From assembly GCA_009782665.1 (NCBI GenBank), contig WRIP01000097.1, forward strand, positions 1 through 5,723: a DNA stretch of 5,723 nt, given 5' to 3'. Positions 1 through 5,574 of this stretch are shown here, in pieces. The notes below the pieces were generated by a model that was given only the letters and a program-made list of their open reading frames with translations, was not told where the DNA came from and made no database searches. The stretch is from Oscillospiraceae bacterium. GTDB taxonomy: Bacteria; Bacillota; Clostridia; Oscillospirales; Ruminococcaceae. The position numbers and the translations under genes are program-made. Every line of letters begins with the position of its first letter. The stretch's first letter is position 1.

Positions 1-715
1 CCATATATGTAAAGTACTGAAAACGATTATCCTCACCGAGTTTCACAATTTTGGAAAAATCGGCTATCATTAACCGAGCCTCTTTAATGCTGGCTTGCTC
101 CCGGAACACTGAAAGTGCCTCCTCCGACTGGTCATATGCCACCACACAACCGTGTGGCTTGATAATCCCTGCCTTCTGAAAGGCAATGGCAGGTATGGTA
201 TTGCCGAGATGCGCCATATGGTCAAATCCAATGGTTGCGATTACCGCAACCAACGGTGTATCTATGACATTGGTTGCATCATACAGTCCACCCATTCCGA
301 CCTCGAGCACTACATAGTCGCATTTGTTATTATAATAGTATTGGAATGCGGTGGCAGTAATCATCTCAAACACTGAGGGTATATCTTCCAGCTGTTCGGC
401 TATCTGTTTGACCTCAGTGACAATCTCAGCCAGCTCGGTATCGGATATGGGCTGATGGTTTATCTGCATACGTTCGTTGAATCGATGGATGAAGGGAGAG
501 ACAAACACCCCGACCTTGTAGCCGGCTGATTCTAGAATACTGGTAGTCATCTCACAGATGGAACCTTTACCATTGGTGCCGGCTACATGTATGAATTTCA
601 ATGTCTTTTGTGGATTGCCCATCACCTCAAGCAGCTTCGCTATACGGTCAAGTCCCAGCTTCTTATCTCCCCAGGGTATGCTGTGGATAAATTCAACGGC
701 TTGTTGGTAGTTCAT
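1..715 (-). CDS. folC: Folylpolyglutamate synthase / dihydrofolate synthase, N-terminal part (cut by window edge)
   Basis: This gene was translated by hand from the ATG at 715 and stays open for 238 codons to the left edge, so the C-terminal domain (families run about 420-440 residues) is outside the window. FolC is a cytoplasmic ATP-dependent ligase that adds glutamate to folates, and in many bacteria also to dihydropteroate. Visible motifs are the P-loop HVAGTNGKGS (residues 43-52), SPFIHRFNER (73-82, where many homologues have SPH), FEMITATAF (116-124), EVGMGGLYDATN (138-149), IGFDHMAHLGNT (162-173) and the KAGIIK lysine motif (181-186). The lysine in that last motif is the one carbamylated in known structures. 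Two positions depart from the common form: GGRLDATN reads GGLYDATN, and EKAG reads QKAG. The gene follows the GNAT-like gene by 34 nt with only a weak AGAAAG ribosome site, and is probably the last or a late gene of the fhs operon. Family assignment is firm; the split between synthase activities cannot be told here. Confidence 0.95.
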   Translation of the reverse strand, partial: MNYQQAVEFIHSIPWGDKKLGLDRIAKLLEVMGNPQKTLKFIHVAGTNGKGSICEMTTSILESAGYKVGVFVSPFIHRFNERMQINHQPISDTELAEIVTEVKQIAEQLEDIPSVFEMITATAFQYYYNNKCDYVVLEVGMGGLYDATNVIDTPLVAVIATIGFDHMAHLGNTIPAIAFQKAGIIKPHGCVVAYDQSEEALSVFREQASIKEARLMIADFSKIVKLGEDNRFQYFTYM

Positions 716-749
716 GTGTTTGTCTTTCTATACATATGTAGTATATGAA

Positions 750-1184
750 TCAATAACGTGCAATTTCAGTGATCGAAATATCCTTTGAGTCTAGAATAAC
801 AGAAAGTATATTCATCTGCGTCAAGGCAAACAAGTATACTTCCTTTATCACTTCGTTTATGTATCGGTACCCATGGTTACCGGGTTCTAAATGATAGTCG
901 AACAGAACTGTATACCGCCGATCGGTGACCTCAAACGCAGCTAAGGATCCGACCACCATTCTATCACTCTTTTTAAGAATTAACCATAATCCACCGAACA
1001 ATGCATCCTGTCTGCATTGGTTCAATCGCGTCAGCTGTTGCTTCAGTGCAATGCGATGATCCTTACTGAGCTTAGGGGTGATGGATTGATCTTCACCGAA
1101 TGACATCCTTTGAGTTTTTGACAGTTTCGAGAATGCGACAAGCTCGAGTCGCTCGGTTGCTATCCGGTCGGTAGTTGAAATCAT
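750..1184 (-). CDS. Short GNAT-like (RimJ/RimL-type) acetyltransferase, possibly degenerate
   Basis: The 144-residue product resembles the RimJ/RimL branch of GNAT N-acetyltransferases. It has an N-terminal ATERLELVAF (9-18), the strand pair LWLILKKSDRMVVGSLAAF (66-84), and a motif-A-like stretch from FDYHLEPGNHGYRYINEV (95-112) into a helix and the ILSVILDS strand (126-133). These enzymes use acetyl-CoA to acetylate an amine; no substrate can be inferred. Two things are odd. The pyrophosphate loop, usually R/Q-x-x-G-x-G/A, reads GNHGYR, so the second glycine or alanine is Arg107. The protein also stops at IARY (141-144), just where homologues continue with a small-residue-Gly-Phe and a last strand or two, so it is about 20-35 residues short. 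The start is fixed by the ATGA overlap with the folD stop (1181-1184), which suggests translational coupling. It could be a small functional variant, a non-catalytic relative, or a gene truncated at its 3' end. GNAT fold assignment is moderate; activity is uncertain. Confidence 0.65.
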   Translation of the reverse strand: MISTTDRIATERLELVAFSKLSKTQRMSFGEDQSITPKLSKDHRIALKQQLTRLNQCRQDALFGGLWLILKKSDRMVVGSLAAFEVTDRRYTVLFDYHLEPGNHGYRYINEVIKEVYLFALTQMNILSVILDSKDISITEIARY

Positions 1185-2035
1185 AACCCCAGCTGTTTCT
1201 TGGTAGCTTCTAGCACATGCATGGCTAGAACTGCCGTAGTAACTGTACCTACACCACCCGGTACCGGTGTGATGTGTGATACGACATCGACTACGTCATC
1301 AAAGTCTACATCTCCGACCATCTTGCCGTCCTCGTCGGCATTGATTCCGACATCGATGACAATCGCTGAGGGTTTGACAAATTCGCGCCCCACCATCTTA
1401 GCTCTGCCTGCTGCAGCTATTAGGATGTCAGCAGCAGAGGCTACTGCCTCTAGATCCTTTGTTCTGGTATGACATACCGTTATGGTGGCGTTGAGTGAGA
1501 TAAGCATGAGTGCTAATGGTTTTCCCACCACTAGGCTTCTGCCGATGACTACCACATTCTGACCGGAAGGATCAATCTCAAAGTGTTTGAGAATTTCGAT
1601 ACAGGCTCTTGCGGTACAGGGTGCAAAACCGGTATTATCATTCTTCATTACACCGGCCAGCGATCCGTCGGTTATACCGTCAATATCCTTTGCGGGATCA
1701 AGCGCTGCACACACCAAAGAATCGGTGATGTGTTTGGGCAGCGGTCGTAGGATTAGCACACCGTTAACCGCTTCATCCAGATTGAGATTCACTATTTCAT
1801 TGATTAACTCTTGTTCAGTGATGCTCTCATCGTAGATATGCTCTTCCACCGCAATACCGATACCAGTGCAGCGTTTTACCGCGCTTTGTTGATAGTATAT
1901 ATCATCTTCCTTATTGCCGACCCGGACAATAGCTAACGTCGGTTGAATGTTATCGTTCTTGAGCTGTTCGACCTCAACCTTCAGTTCCTTGGTAATCCTG
2001 CGAACTACCTCAATACCCTTTAATTCTTTATCCAT
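1181..2035 (-). CDS. folD: Methylenetetrahydrofolate dehydrogenase (FolD family; cyclohydrolase residues replaced)
   Basis: This is a full-length FolD of 284 residues (family usually 280-300). It interconverts 5,10-methylene- and 5,10-methenyl-THF with NAD(P)(H) in the cytoplasm. The N-terminal catalytic domain shows PTLAIVRVGN (32-41), LRPLPKHI (96-103) and PAKDIDGITDGS (114-125). The Rossmann domain carries VVVIGRSLVVGKPLALML (161-178), CHTRT, and the C-terminal signature ITPVPGGVGTVTT. Bifunctional FolD enzymes have a YxxxK catalytic motif (Lys54 in E. coli, Lys56 in human). Here the segment reads Y48-Q-Q-S-A52-V-K54-R-C, and an ungapped alignment puts Ala52 at the lysine position. The conserved Gln (E. 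coli Gln98, human Gln100) aligns with Leu96. The catalytic Asp is kept as Asp119. The dehydrogenase is therefore likely intact while cyclohydrolase activity is doubtful. I recall the same YxxxAxKRC form in other clostridial FolD proteins. It lies 2 nt after fchA, with an AAGGGAAG ribosome site inside the end of fchA. Confidence 0.96.
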   Translation of the reverse strand: MDKELKGIEVVRRITKELKVEVEQLKNDNIQPTLAIVRVGNKEDDIYYQQSAVKRCTGIGIAVEEHIYDESITEQELINEIVNLNLDEAVNGVLILRPLPKHITDSLVCAALDPAKDIDGITDGSLAGVMKNDNTGFAPCTARACIEILKHFEIDPSGQNVVVIGRSLVVGKPLALMLISLNATITVCHTRTKDLEAVASAADILIAAAGRAKMVGREFVKPSAIVIDVGINADEDGKMVGDVDFDDVVDVVSHITPVPGGVGTVTTAVLAMHVLEATKKQLGL

Positions 2036-2037
2036 TT

Positions 2038-2673
2038 TCAGCTTCCCTTTACCTTTATCTTGACCTGTTCTATTACGTTACCAAGTCGCTCTTTAATCTC
2101 TTTGACCAAGCCTTCAGCGGTTTGGTTCATTTCGGCAGCAGATTGCTTGTCGGCAAATAGTTTGGTGTTGATGTAGACGTTGAGCAGGGCACTGCTGGCA
2201 GCGGTGATGATCATCTCGGCTCCGACTGCCACATCACTGATAGCTAAGGTACTGCCTTTTGTCAGCAATGCTTCATACATTTCGATTGTTGCTGTGCAGG
2301 TCTTTATGAGGTTGAAGGGTACCTCGGCAGCTGCGATGAGCGCCTGCTGCATCACCTGACTGCGTGCTGCCTTTTCCTCATCGGTTTTCCTCGGCATGGA
2401 ATATGCTTTGGATAGCGGTAGAAATGCGTGTGCATCATCATCTGCAAACTTAAGGAAGCTTTCTTGAAGCTCCAGTGCCTGCTGCTTTATTTCGATGACC
2501 TCTGCTTCATACTCCTTGTATTTCTCCTTACCGATGGTCAGTGAACAGACCATCGAGGCAAGTGAAGCACCTAGCGCTGCAGATAAGGCAGCAACCCCTC
2601 CCCCTCCGGGGACCGCTGCTTTGGAAGATAGCTCATCGAGATAGTCGTTAATTATGTATTTTCCGGTTTCCAT
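2038..2673 (-). CDS. fchA: Methenyltetrahydrofolate cyclohydrolase (cyclodeaminase/cyclohydrolase family)
   Basis: The 211-residue product matches the stand-alone cyclodeaminase/cyclohydrolase family, homologous to the C-terminal half of formiminotransferase-cyclodeaminase (usual length about 205-215). FchA interconverts 5,10-methenyl-THF and 10-formyl-THF in the cytoplasm. The signature is the N-terminal PGGGGVAALSAALGASLASM (22-41), followed by CSLTIGKEKY (43-52). Further on come the acidic DDDAHAF (78-84) and TLAISDVAVGAE (142-153), a conserved block in the family. Most of the protein is predicted helical, as expected. It sits between fhs and folD, 17 nt after fhs with an AAAGGA ribosome site 5 nt before the ATG, and its TGA ends 2 nt before folD. 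That placement supports cyclohydrolase over formimino-THF cyclodeaminase, since no glutamate formiminotransferase or histidine-degradation gene is in the window. The order fhs-fchA-folD also occurs in acetogen methyl-branch clusters. Because the adjacent FolD lacks the cyclohydrolase lysine, FchA is probably the main enzyme for this step. Confidence 0.92.
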   Translation of the reverse strand: METGKYIINDYLDELSSKAAVPGGGGVAALSAALGASLASMVCSLTIGKEKYKEYEAEVIEIKQQALELQESFLKFADDDAHAFLPLSKAYSMPRKTDEEKAARSQVMQQALIAAAEVPFNLIKTCTATIEMYEALLTKGSTLAISDVAVGAEMIITAASSALLNVYINTKLFADKQSAAEMNQTAEGLVKEIKERLGNVIEQVKIKVKGS

Positions 2674-2690
2674 ATATATCCTTTCCGAGG

Positions 2691-4370
2691 TTAGAACAGA
2701 CCTGAGATATCGCCGTCTTTATCTATTTCCATCTGTATGGCAGCCGGTACCTTGGGTAGACCGGGCATGGTCATTATCCTTCCGCAAAGTGCGACGATGA
2801 ATCCAGCACCTGCCGAAACTCTCAGACTTCTGACCGTAACCATAAATCCTTCGGGAGCACCCAGTTTCTTGGCATCATCCGAGAAACTGTATTGGGTCTT
2901 TGCAATACAGATAGGCAGTTTGTCATAGTTGTTGAGGGTGATTCTTTCTATCTGCTGCTTAGCCTCGTCACTCAGGATTATCCCATCGGCACGGTAGACC
3001 TTCTGTACCAAATCGGTAAGTTTTTGTTCGATAGAATCATCCAGATTATATGCAAAGGAGAGTTGAGTCGAATCGGAATCGCATAGGCGGACAACCTCTT
3101 CTGCCAGTTCGGTACCACCGAGTGAACCTTTAGCCCATACTTCGTTGAGTATTACCTTGACGCCGACCGCTTCACAGCTGGCAGTCAGTGCTTCAATCTC
3201 CTTTTCGGTATCATCTGGGAAACGGTTGAGTCCGACCGCTATAGGCAGACCAAATACCGTTTTGATGTTATCAATGTGTTGCAACAGATTGGGAAGTCCT
3301 AATTCCAATGCTTTGAGATCTTCCTTAGCCAAATCCTCTCTTGCCGCTCCACCGTGATGCTTGAGTGCCCTGATGGTGGCGACAACGACTACCGCTGACG
3401 GTTCTAAGCCAGCCGTTCTGCATTTGATATCAAGAAACTTTTCCGCACCGAGATCCGCTCCGAATCCCGCTTCGGTCACGACATAGTCGACTGCCTTCAG
3501 TGCGGTTTTGGTTGCGATTAAGGTGTTACAGCCGTGTGCTATGTTGGCAAATGGTCCACCGTGAATGATGGCAGGAGTACCCTCTAAGGTCTGAACCAAG
3601 TTAGGTTTAATAGCATCCTTGAGCAGTATAGCAAGCGCATTCTCTGCACCGAGTTGTGAGACTTTGACCGGGACGTTATCCTCGGTGTATCCCACCACGA
3701 TATTCGAGAGACGCAGCTTGAGATCCTCAAGATTCTCAGCCAGACACAACGTTGCCATAATCTCGGAAGCAGCAGTGATATCGAAACCATCTCTGCGCTT
3801 AACTCCGTCAAATCTGCTGCCTAATCCGTCGTCGACAAATCTGAGTTGTCGGTCATTTATATCTAAACATCTTTTCCAGACGATGTTTTCAGTATCGATT
3901 AAAAGCTCATTGCCTTGGTAGATGTGGTTGTCCACAATCGCTGCAAGCAGGTTGTTAGCTGCAGTTATGGCATGGATATCACCGGTAAAATGCAGATTGA
4001 TGTCCTCCATCGGGATGACCTGGGCATATCCCCCTCCGGCAGCTCCACCCTTAACTCCGAAAACCGGTCCTAGCGAGGGTTCTCTGAGCACTACTGCCGT
4101 ATTCTTCCCGATCCTTGCTAAAGAATCAGCCAGTCCGACCGAAGTAGTTGTCTTACCCTCTCCTGCAGGTGTTGGTGTAATAGCGGTGACTAAAATCAAC
4201 TTGCCGTCTTTTTTATCTTTCAAGCTCTCGTAAAATTCCGGAGCTATCTTTGCCTTAAACTGTCCGTATCTTTCTAGAAATTTTTCTTCGATGTTCAGTT
4301 TTTTTGCAATGACTTCAATTGGTTCAATCTTTGATTCGCGTGCAATCTCTATATCAGATTTGTATGACAT
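2691..4370 (-). CDS. fhs: Formate--tetrahydrofolate ligase (10-formyl-THF synthetase)
   Basis: The product has 559 residues, the normal length for bacterial monofunctional formyl-THF synthetases (about 555-560), and appears complete. It joins formate to THF at the cost of ATP, forming 10-formyl-THF via a formyl-phosphate intermediate, and is the entry of formate into the methyl branch of the Wood-Ljungdahl pathway; it also serves purine and fMet synthesis. Motifs are the nucleotide-binding TPTPAGEGKTTTSVGLADSL (65-84, Lys73), REPSLGPVFGVKGGAAGGGY (96-115), MEDINLHFTGDIHAI (121-135), HGGPFANIAHGCNT (270-283), VVVATIRALKHHGG (328-341), and EVWAKGSLGG, which carries the conserved ring-stacking Trp. 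No key residue appears missing. The ATG at 4370 is supported by TTAGGAGG seven nt upstream and a good sigma-A promoter before it. It is the first gene of the folate operon. Presence of this gene does not by itself prove acetogenesis, because purine- and glycine-fermenting clostridia and many other bacteria also have it. Confidence 0.98.
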   Translation of the reverse strand: MSYKSDIEIARESKIEPIEVIAKKLNIEEKFLERYGQFKAKIAPEFYESLKDKKDGKLILVTAITPTPAGEGKTTTSVGLADSLARIGKNTAVVLREPSLGPVFGVKGGAAGGGYAQVIPMEDINLHFTGDIHAITAANNLLAAIVDNHIYQGNELLIDTENIVWKRCLDINDRQLRFVDDGLGSRFDGVKRRDGFDITAASEIMATLCLAENLEDLKLRLSNIVVGYTEDNVPVKVSQLGAENALAILLKDAIKPNLVQTLEGTPAIIHGGPFANIAHGCNTLIATKTALKAVDYVVTEAGFGADLGAEKFLDIKCRTAGLEPSAVVVVATIRALKHHGGAAREDLAKEDLKALELGLPNLLQHIDNIKTVFGLPIAVGLNRFPDDTEKEIEALTASCEAVGVKVILNEVWAKGSLGGTELAEEVVRLCDSDSTQLSFAYNLDDSIEQKLTDLVQKVYRADGIILSDEAKQQIERITLNNYDKLPICIAKTQYSFSDDAKKLGAPEGFMVTVRSLRVSAGAGFIVALCGRIMTMPGLPKVPAAIQMEIDKDGDISGLF

Positions 4371-4376
4371 AGTTTA

Positions 4377-4384
4377 GCCTCCTA
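4377..4384 (-). promoter_or_regulatory. Ribosome binding site of fhs
   Basis: On the minus strand the sequence reads TTAGGAGG followed by CTAAACT and the fhs ATG. It includes a full AGGAGG core at 4378-4383 with a 7-nt spacer, which is near ideal and fixes the fhs start. It is stronger than the sites of the downstream genes, fitting a lead gene with high expression. Confidence 0.85.
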
Positions 4385-4417
4385 AATAAATATTTTCAGC
4401 CGTAAGCCTTTACTATA

Positions 4418-4445
4418 AGTATAACGGAAAGTGGAAGATAGTCAA
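4418..4445 (-). promoter_or_regulatory. Sigma-A promoter of the fhs-fchA-folD operon
   Basis: On the minus strand TTGACT (4445-4440) is separated by 16 bp from TATACT (4423-4418). Each box is one base from the sigma-70/sigma-A consensus. The predicted start of transcription is near 4411, giving a leader of about 41 nt before the ATG. That leader is too short for a folate (THF) riboswitch, and I see no strong hairpin in it, so any control is more likely at initiation. An alternative weak -10 (TATAGT, 4417-4412) overlaps the predicted start. Confidence 0.7.
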
Positions 4446-4546
4446 TTGATTATCATCGCTTTATAGGCAGGATGGGAGATTCGGAATAATATACAAAATT
4501 TTTCTCTGCTATGCGACAACAGTACATAATGACCTGGTCATAAACT
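4446..4546. other. Centre of the divergent intergenic region
   Basis: This AT-rich stretch lies between the upstream boxes of the two divergent promoters. It holds no convincing gene. A minus-strand open frame of 68 codons here starts inside the glycosyltransferase gene, crosses its promoter and has no family features. The only clear structure is the short palindrome at 4529-4541. Both transcription units probably share this as regulatory DNA. Confidence 0.5.
4529..4541. repeat. Perfect inverted repeat ATGACC-T-GGTCAT, possible operator
   Basis: Two 6-bp arms, ATGACC and GGTCAT, flank a single T. The site is centred about 47 bp upstream of the predicted transcription start of the glycosyltransferase gene. 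That is an upstream position at which a dimeric activator could sit, and a weak -35 region would fit the need for one. The site is short and single, so chance occurrence cannot be excluded. No regulator family is assigned. Confidence 0.35.
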
Positions 4547-4566
4547 ATATTCGAAAGACAAAAATA

Positions 4567-4575
4567 TGATATAAT
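4567..4575 (+). promoter_or_regulatory. Extended -10 promoter of the glycosyltransferase gene
   Basis: The sequence TGATATAAT is a perfect extended -10 element: TG, one base, then the consensus TATAAT at 4570-4575. The region 17 bp upstream (ATATTC, 4547-4552) is a poor -35, which is common for extended -10 promoters. Predicted start is near 4582, leaving a leader of about 33 nt with the ribosome binding site inside it. Confidence 0.65.
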
Positions 4576-4595
4576 TTTGATAGAATACGAGCGAG

Positions 4596-4602
4596 AAGGA
4601 GG
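4596..4602 (+). promoter_or_regulatory. Ribosome binding site of the glycosyltransferase gene
   Basis: AAGGAGG is a full anti-SD match but sits 12 nt before the ATG at 4615, longer than the usual 5-9 nt. There is no alternative in-frame start nearer to it. The next residues (ALITVMVPCYNEE) are the normal N-terminus of the family, so the ATG at 4615 stands. Confidence 0.75.
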
Positions 4603-4614
4603 AACAGAACAGAT

Positions 4615-5571
4615 ATGGCACTCATTACCGTAATGGTACCCTGTTATAACGAAGAACAAGCCCTTCCTTTCTTTTACAAAGAAATCTGTTTAGTTGCATC
4701 TCAGATGTGTGAGGGTAGACAACCAAGAGAACTGGAGTTTGAGCTTATCTTTGTGGATGACGGTTCCACAGACAATACGCTTGCGGTCATAAAAGAATAT
4801 GCTGCAGAGGATAAACGGGTACGATTCATCTCCTTTTCACGAAACTTCGGTAAGGAAGCAGCTATCTATGCCGGACTTTTAGAATCGAGAGGAGATTATG
4901 TGGCTTTGATGGATGCCGACCTCCAGGATCCACCTTCACTGTTGCCAGACATGTATAATATTATTACCAACAGTAGTAATAATATTGATTGTGTCGCTAC
5001 CCGTCGGGTGACACGTAAGGGTGAACCGGTTATTCGGTCCTTCTTTGCGAGGATGTTCTATCGTATGATCAATAAGATCAGTAAAACTGAGATAGTGGAC
5101 GGAGCCAGAGATTTTCGACTCATGTCGGGGCGAATGGTCGATGCGATTTTACATGTCACCGAGTACAACCGATTCTCTAAAGGTATCTTCAGTTGGGTCG
5201 GGTTTAACACCGAATGGTTGGAGTATGAGAATATTTCGCGAGTTGCAGGGCAGACAAAATGGTCTTTCTGGAAACTGTTCGTCTATTCCATTGACGGTGT
5301 GCTGGCATTCTCTACCGTACCTCTTGCTATCGCGTCCTTCATTGGTCTCTCCTGTTGCCTGATTGCATTCCTCTTTATCATATTTGTCATTATACGTGCT
5401 GCGGTGTGGGGTGATCCGGTAGCCGGGTGGCCTTCCACAATATGTATTATACTGCTGCTCGGTGGTATCCAGTTACTGGGTATCGGGATTTTAGGTCAGT
5501 ATCTAGCCAAAGCTTATCTCGAGACTAAGCGGCGACCCGTATATATTGTTCGCGAGACTGAACAGGATTAG
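4615..5571 (+). CDS. GT2-family polyprenyl-phosphate glycosyltransferase (GtrB/CsbB/DPM1-like)
   Basis: The 318-residue protein has an N-terminal GT-A domain and two C-terminal membrane segments, the usual layout and length for GtrB/CsbB/YkcC-type enzymes. These transfer a sugar from a nucleotide donor to undecaprenyl phosphate on the cytoplasmic face of the membrane. Motifs are ITVMVPCYNEE (4-14), FVDDGSTDNT (46-55), SRNFGKEAAIYAGL (75-88), the metal-binding DAD with DLQDPP (100-107), DGARDFRLM (162-170), and RVAGQTKWSFWKL (209-221), the conserved R-x-x-G-x-S/T-K-W block. Hydrophobic segments lie at about 235-263 and 274-298, followed by a basic tail with RRPVYIV (306-312), also typical. The sugar cannot be inferred. 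The gene starts a plus-strand unit divergent from fhs and is followed 3 nt later by a YfhO-like gene. This resembles csbB-yfhO of Bacillus, where the pair takes part in GlcNAc decoration of lipoteichoic acid. A short perfect inverted repeat lies inside the gene at 4957-4986. Confidence 0.93.
   Translation: MALITVMVPCYNEEQALPFFYKEICLVASQMCEGRQPRELEFELIFVDDGSTDNTLAVIKEYAAEDKRVRFISFSRNFGKEAAIYAGLLESRGDYVALMDADLQDPPSLLPDMYNIITNSSNNIDCVATRRVTRKGEPVIRSFFARMFYRMINKISKTEIVDGARDFRLMSGRMVDAILHVTEYNRFSKGIFSWVGFNTEWLEYENISRVAGQTKWSFWKLFVYSIDGVLAFSTVPLAIASFIGLSCCLIAFLFIIFVIIRAAVWGDPVAGWPSTICIILLLGGIQLLGIGILGQYLAKAYLETKRRPVYIVRETEQD
4957..4986 (+). repeat. Intragenic inverted repeat, 11-bp perfect arms
   Basis: AATATTATTAC (4957-4967) and GTAATAATATT (4976-4986) are exact reverse complements separated by 8 nt (CAACAGTA). 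The repeat lies within the glycosyltransferase gene and encodes N-I-I-T-N-S-S-N-N-I, just after the DLQDPP motif in a variable loop region. Each arm has one G or C, so the RNA hairpin would be weak. There is no following U-run, so it is not a terminator. Confidence 0.55.
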
Positions 5572-5574
5572 AAT

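Noticed and set aside
152..376. Plus-strand open frame of 74 codons at the left
   Set aside because: It is antisense to folC, whose motifs (GTNGKGS, DATN, KAGIIK) are clear on the minus strand.
731..740. Palindrome TACATATGTA between the GNAT-like gene and folC, as an operator or internal promoter
   Set aside because: Ten AT-rich bases can be palindromic by chance, no -35/-10 pair stands out in the 34-nt gap, and the arrangement suggests read-through.
1246..1272. GGTACCGGT-rich palindromic stretch inside folD
   Set aside because: It encodes the conserved PVPGGVG signature; the repeated GG/CC pattern follows from Pro-Gly-Gly codons.
1200..1472. Plus-strand open frames inside folD, fchA and fhs (for example 1200-1472, 1587-1835, 3145-3357, 3619-3921, 3922-4233) and a minus-strand one at 3584-3811
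   Set aside because: All lie fully inside strongly supported genes in other frames; their Ser/Thr/Pro-rich composition is what antisense of such codons gives, and none shows a family motif.
4371..4411. THF (folate) riboswitch in the fhs leader
   Set aside because: The leader predicted from the promoter is only about 41 nt and shows no paired elements like those of THF riboswitches, which need roughly 90-100 nt.
4496..4503. AAAATTTT run as part of a terminator in the divergent region
   Set aside because: No GC-rich stem precedes it on either strand, and no gene ends into this region from either side.
4453..4659. Minus-strand open frame of 68 codons across the divergent intergenic region
   Set aside because: It starts inside the glycosyltransferase gene, runs antisense over that gene's ribosome site and extended -10 promoter, has no recognisable domain and no good ribosome binding site.
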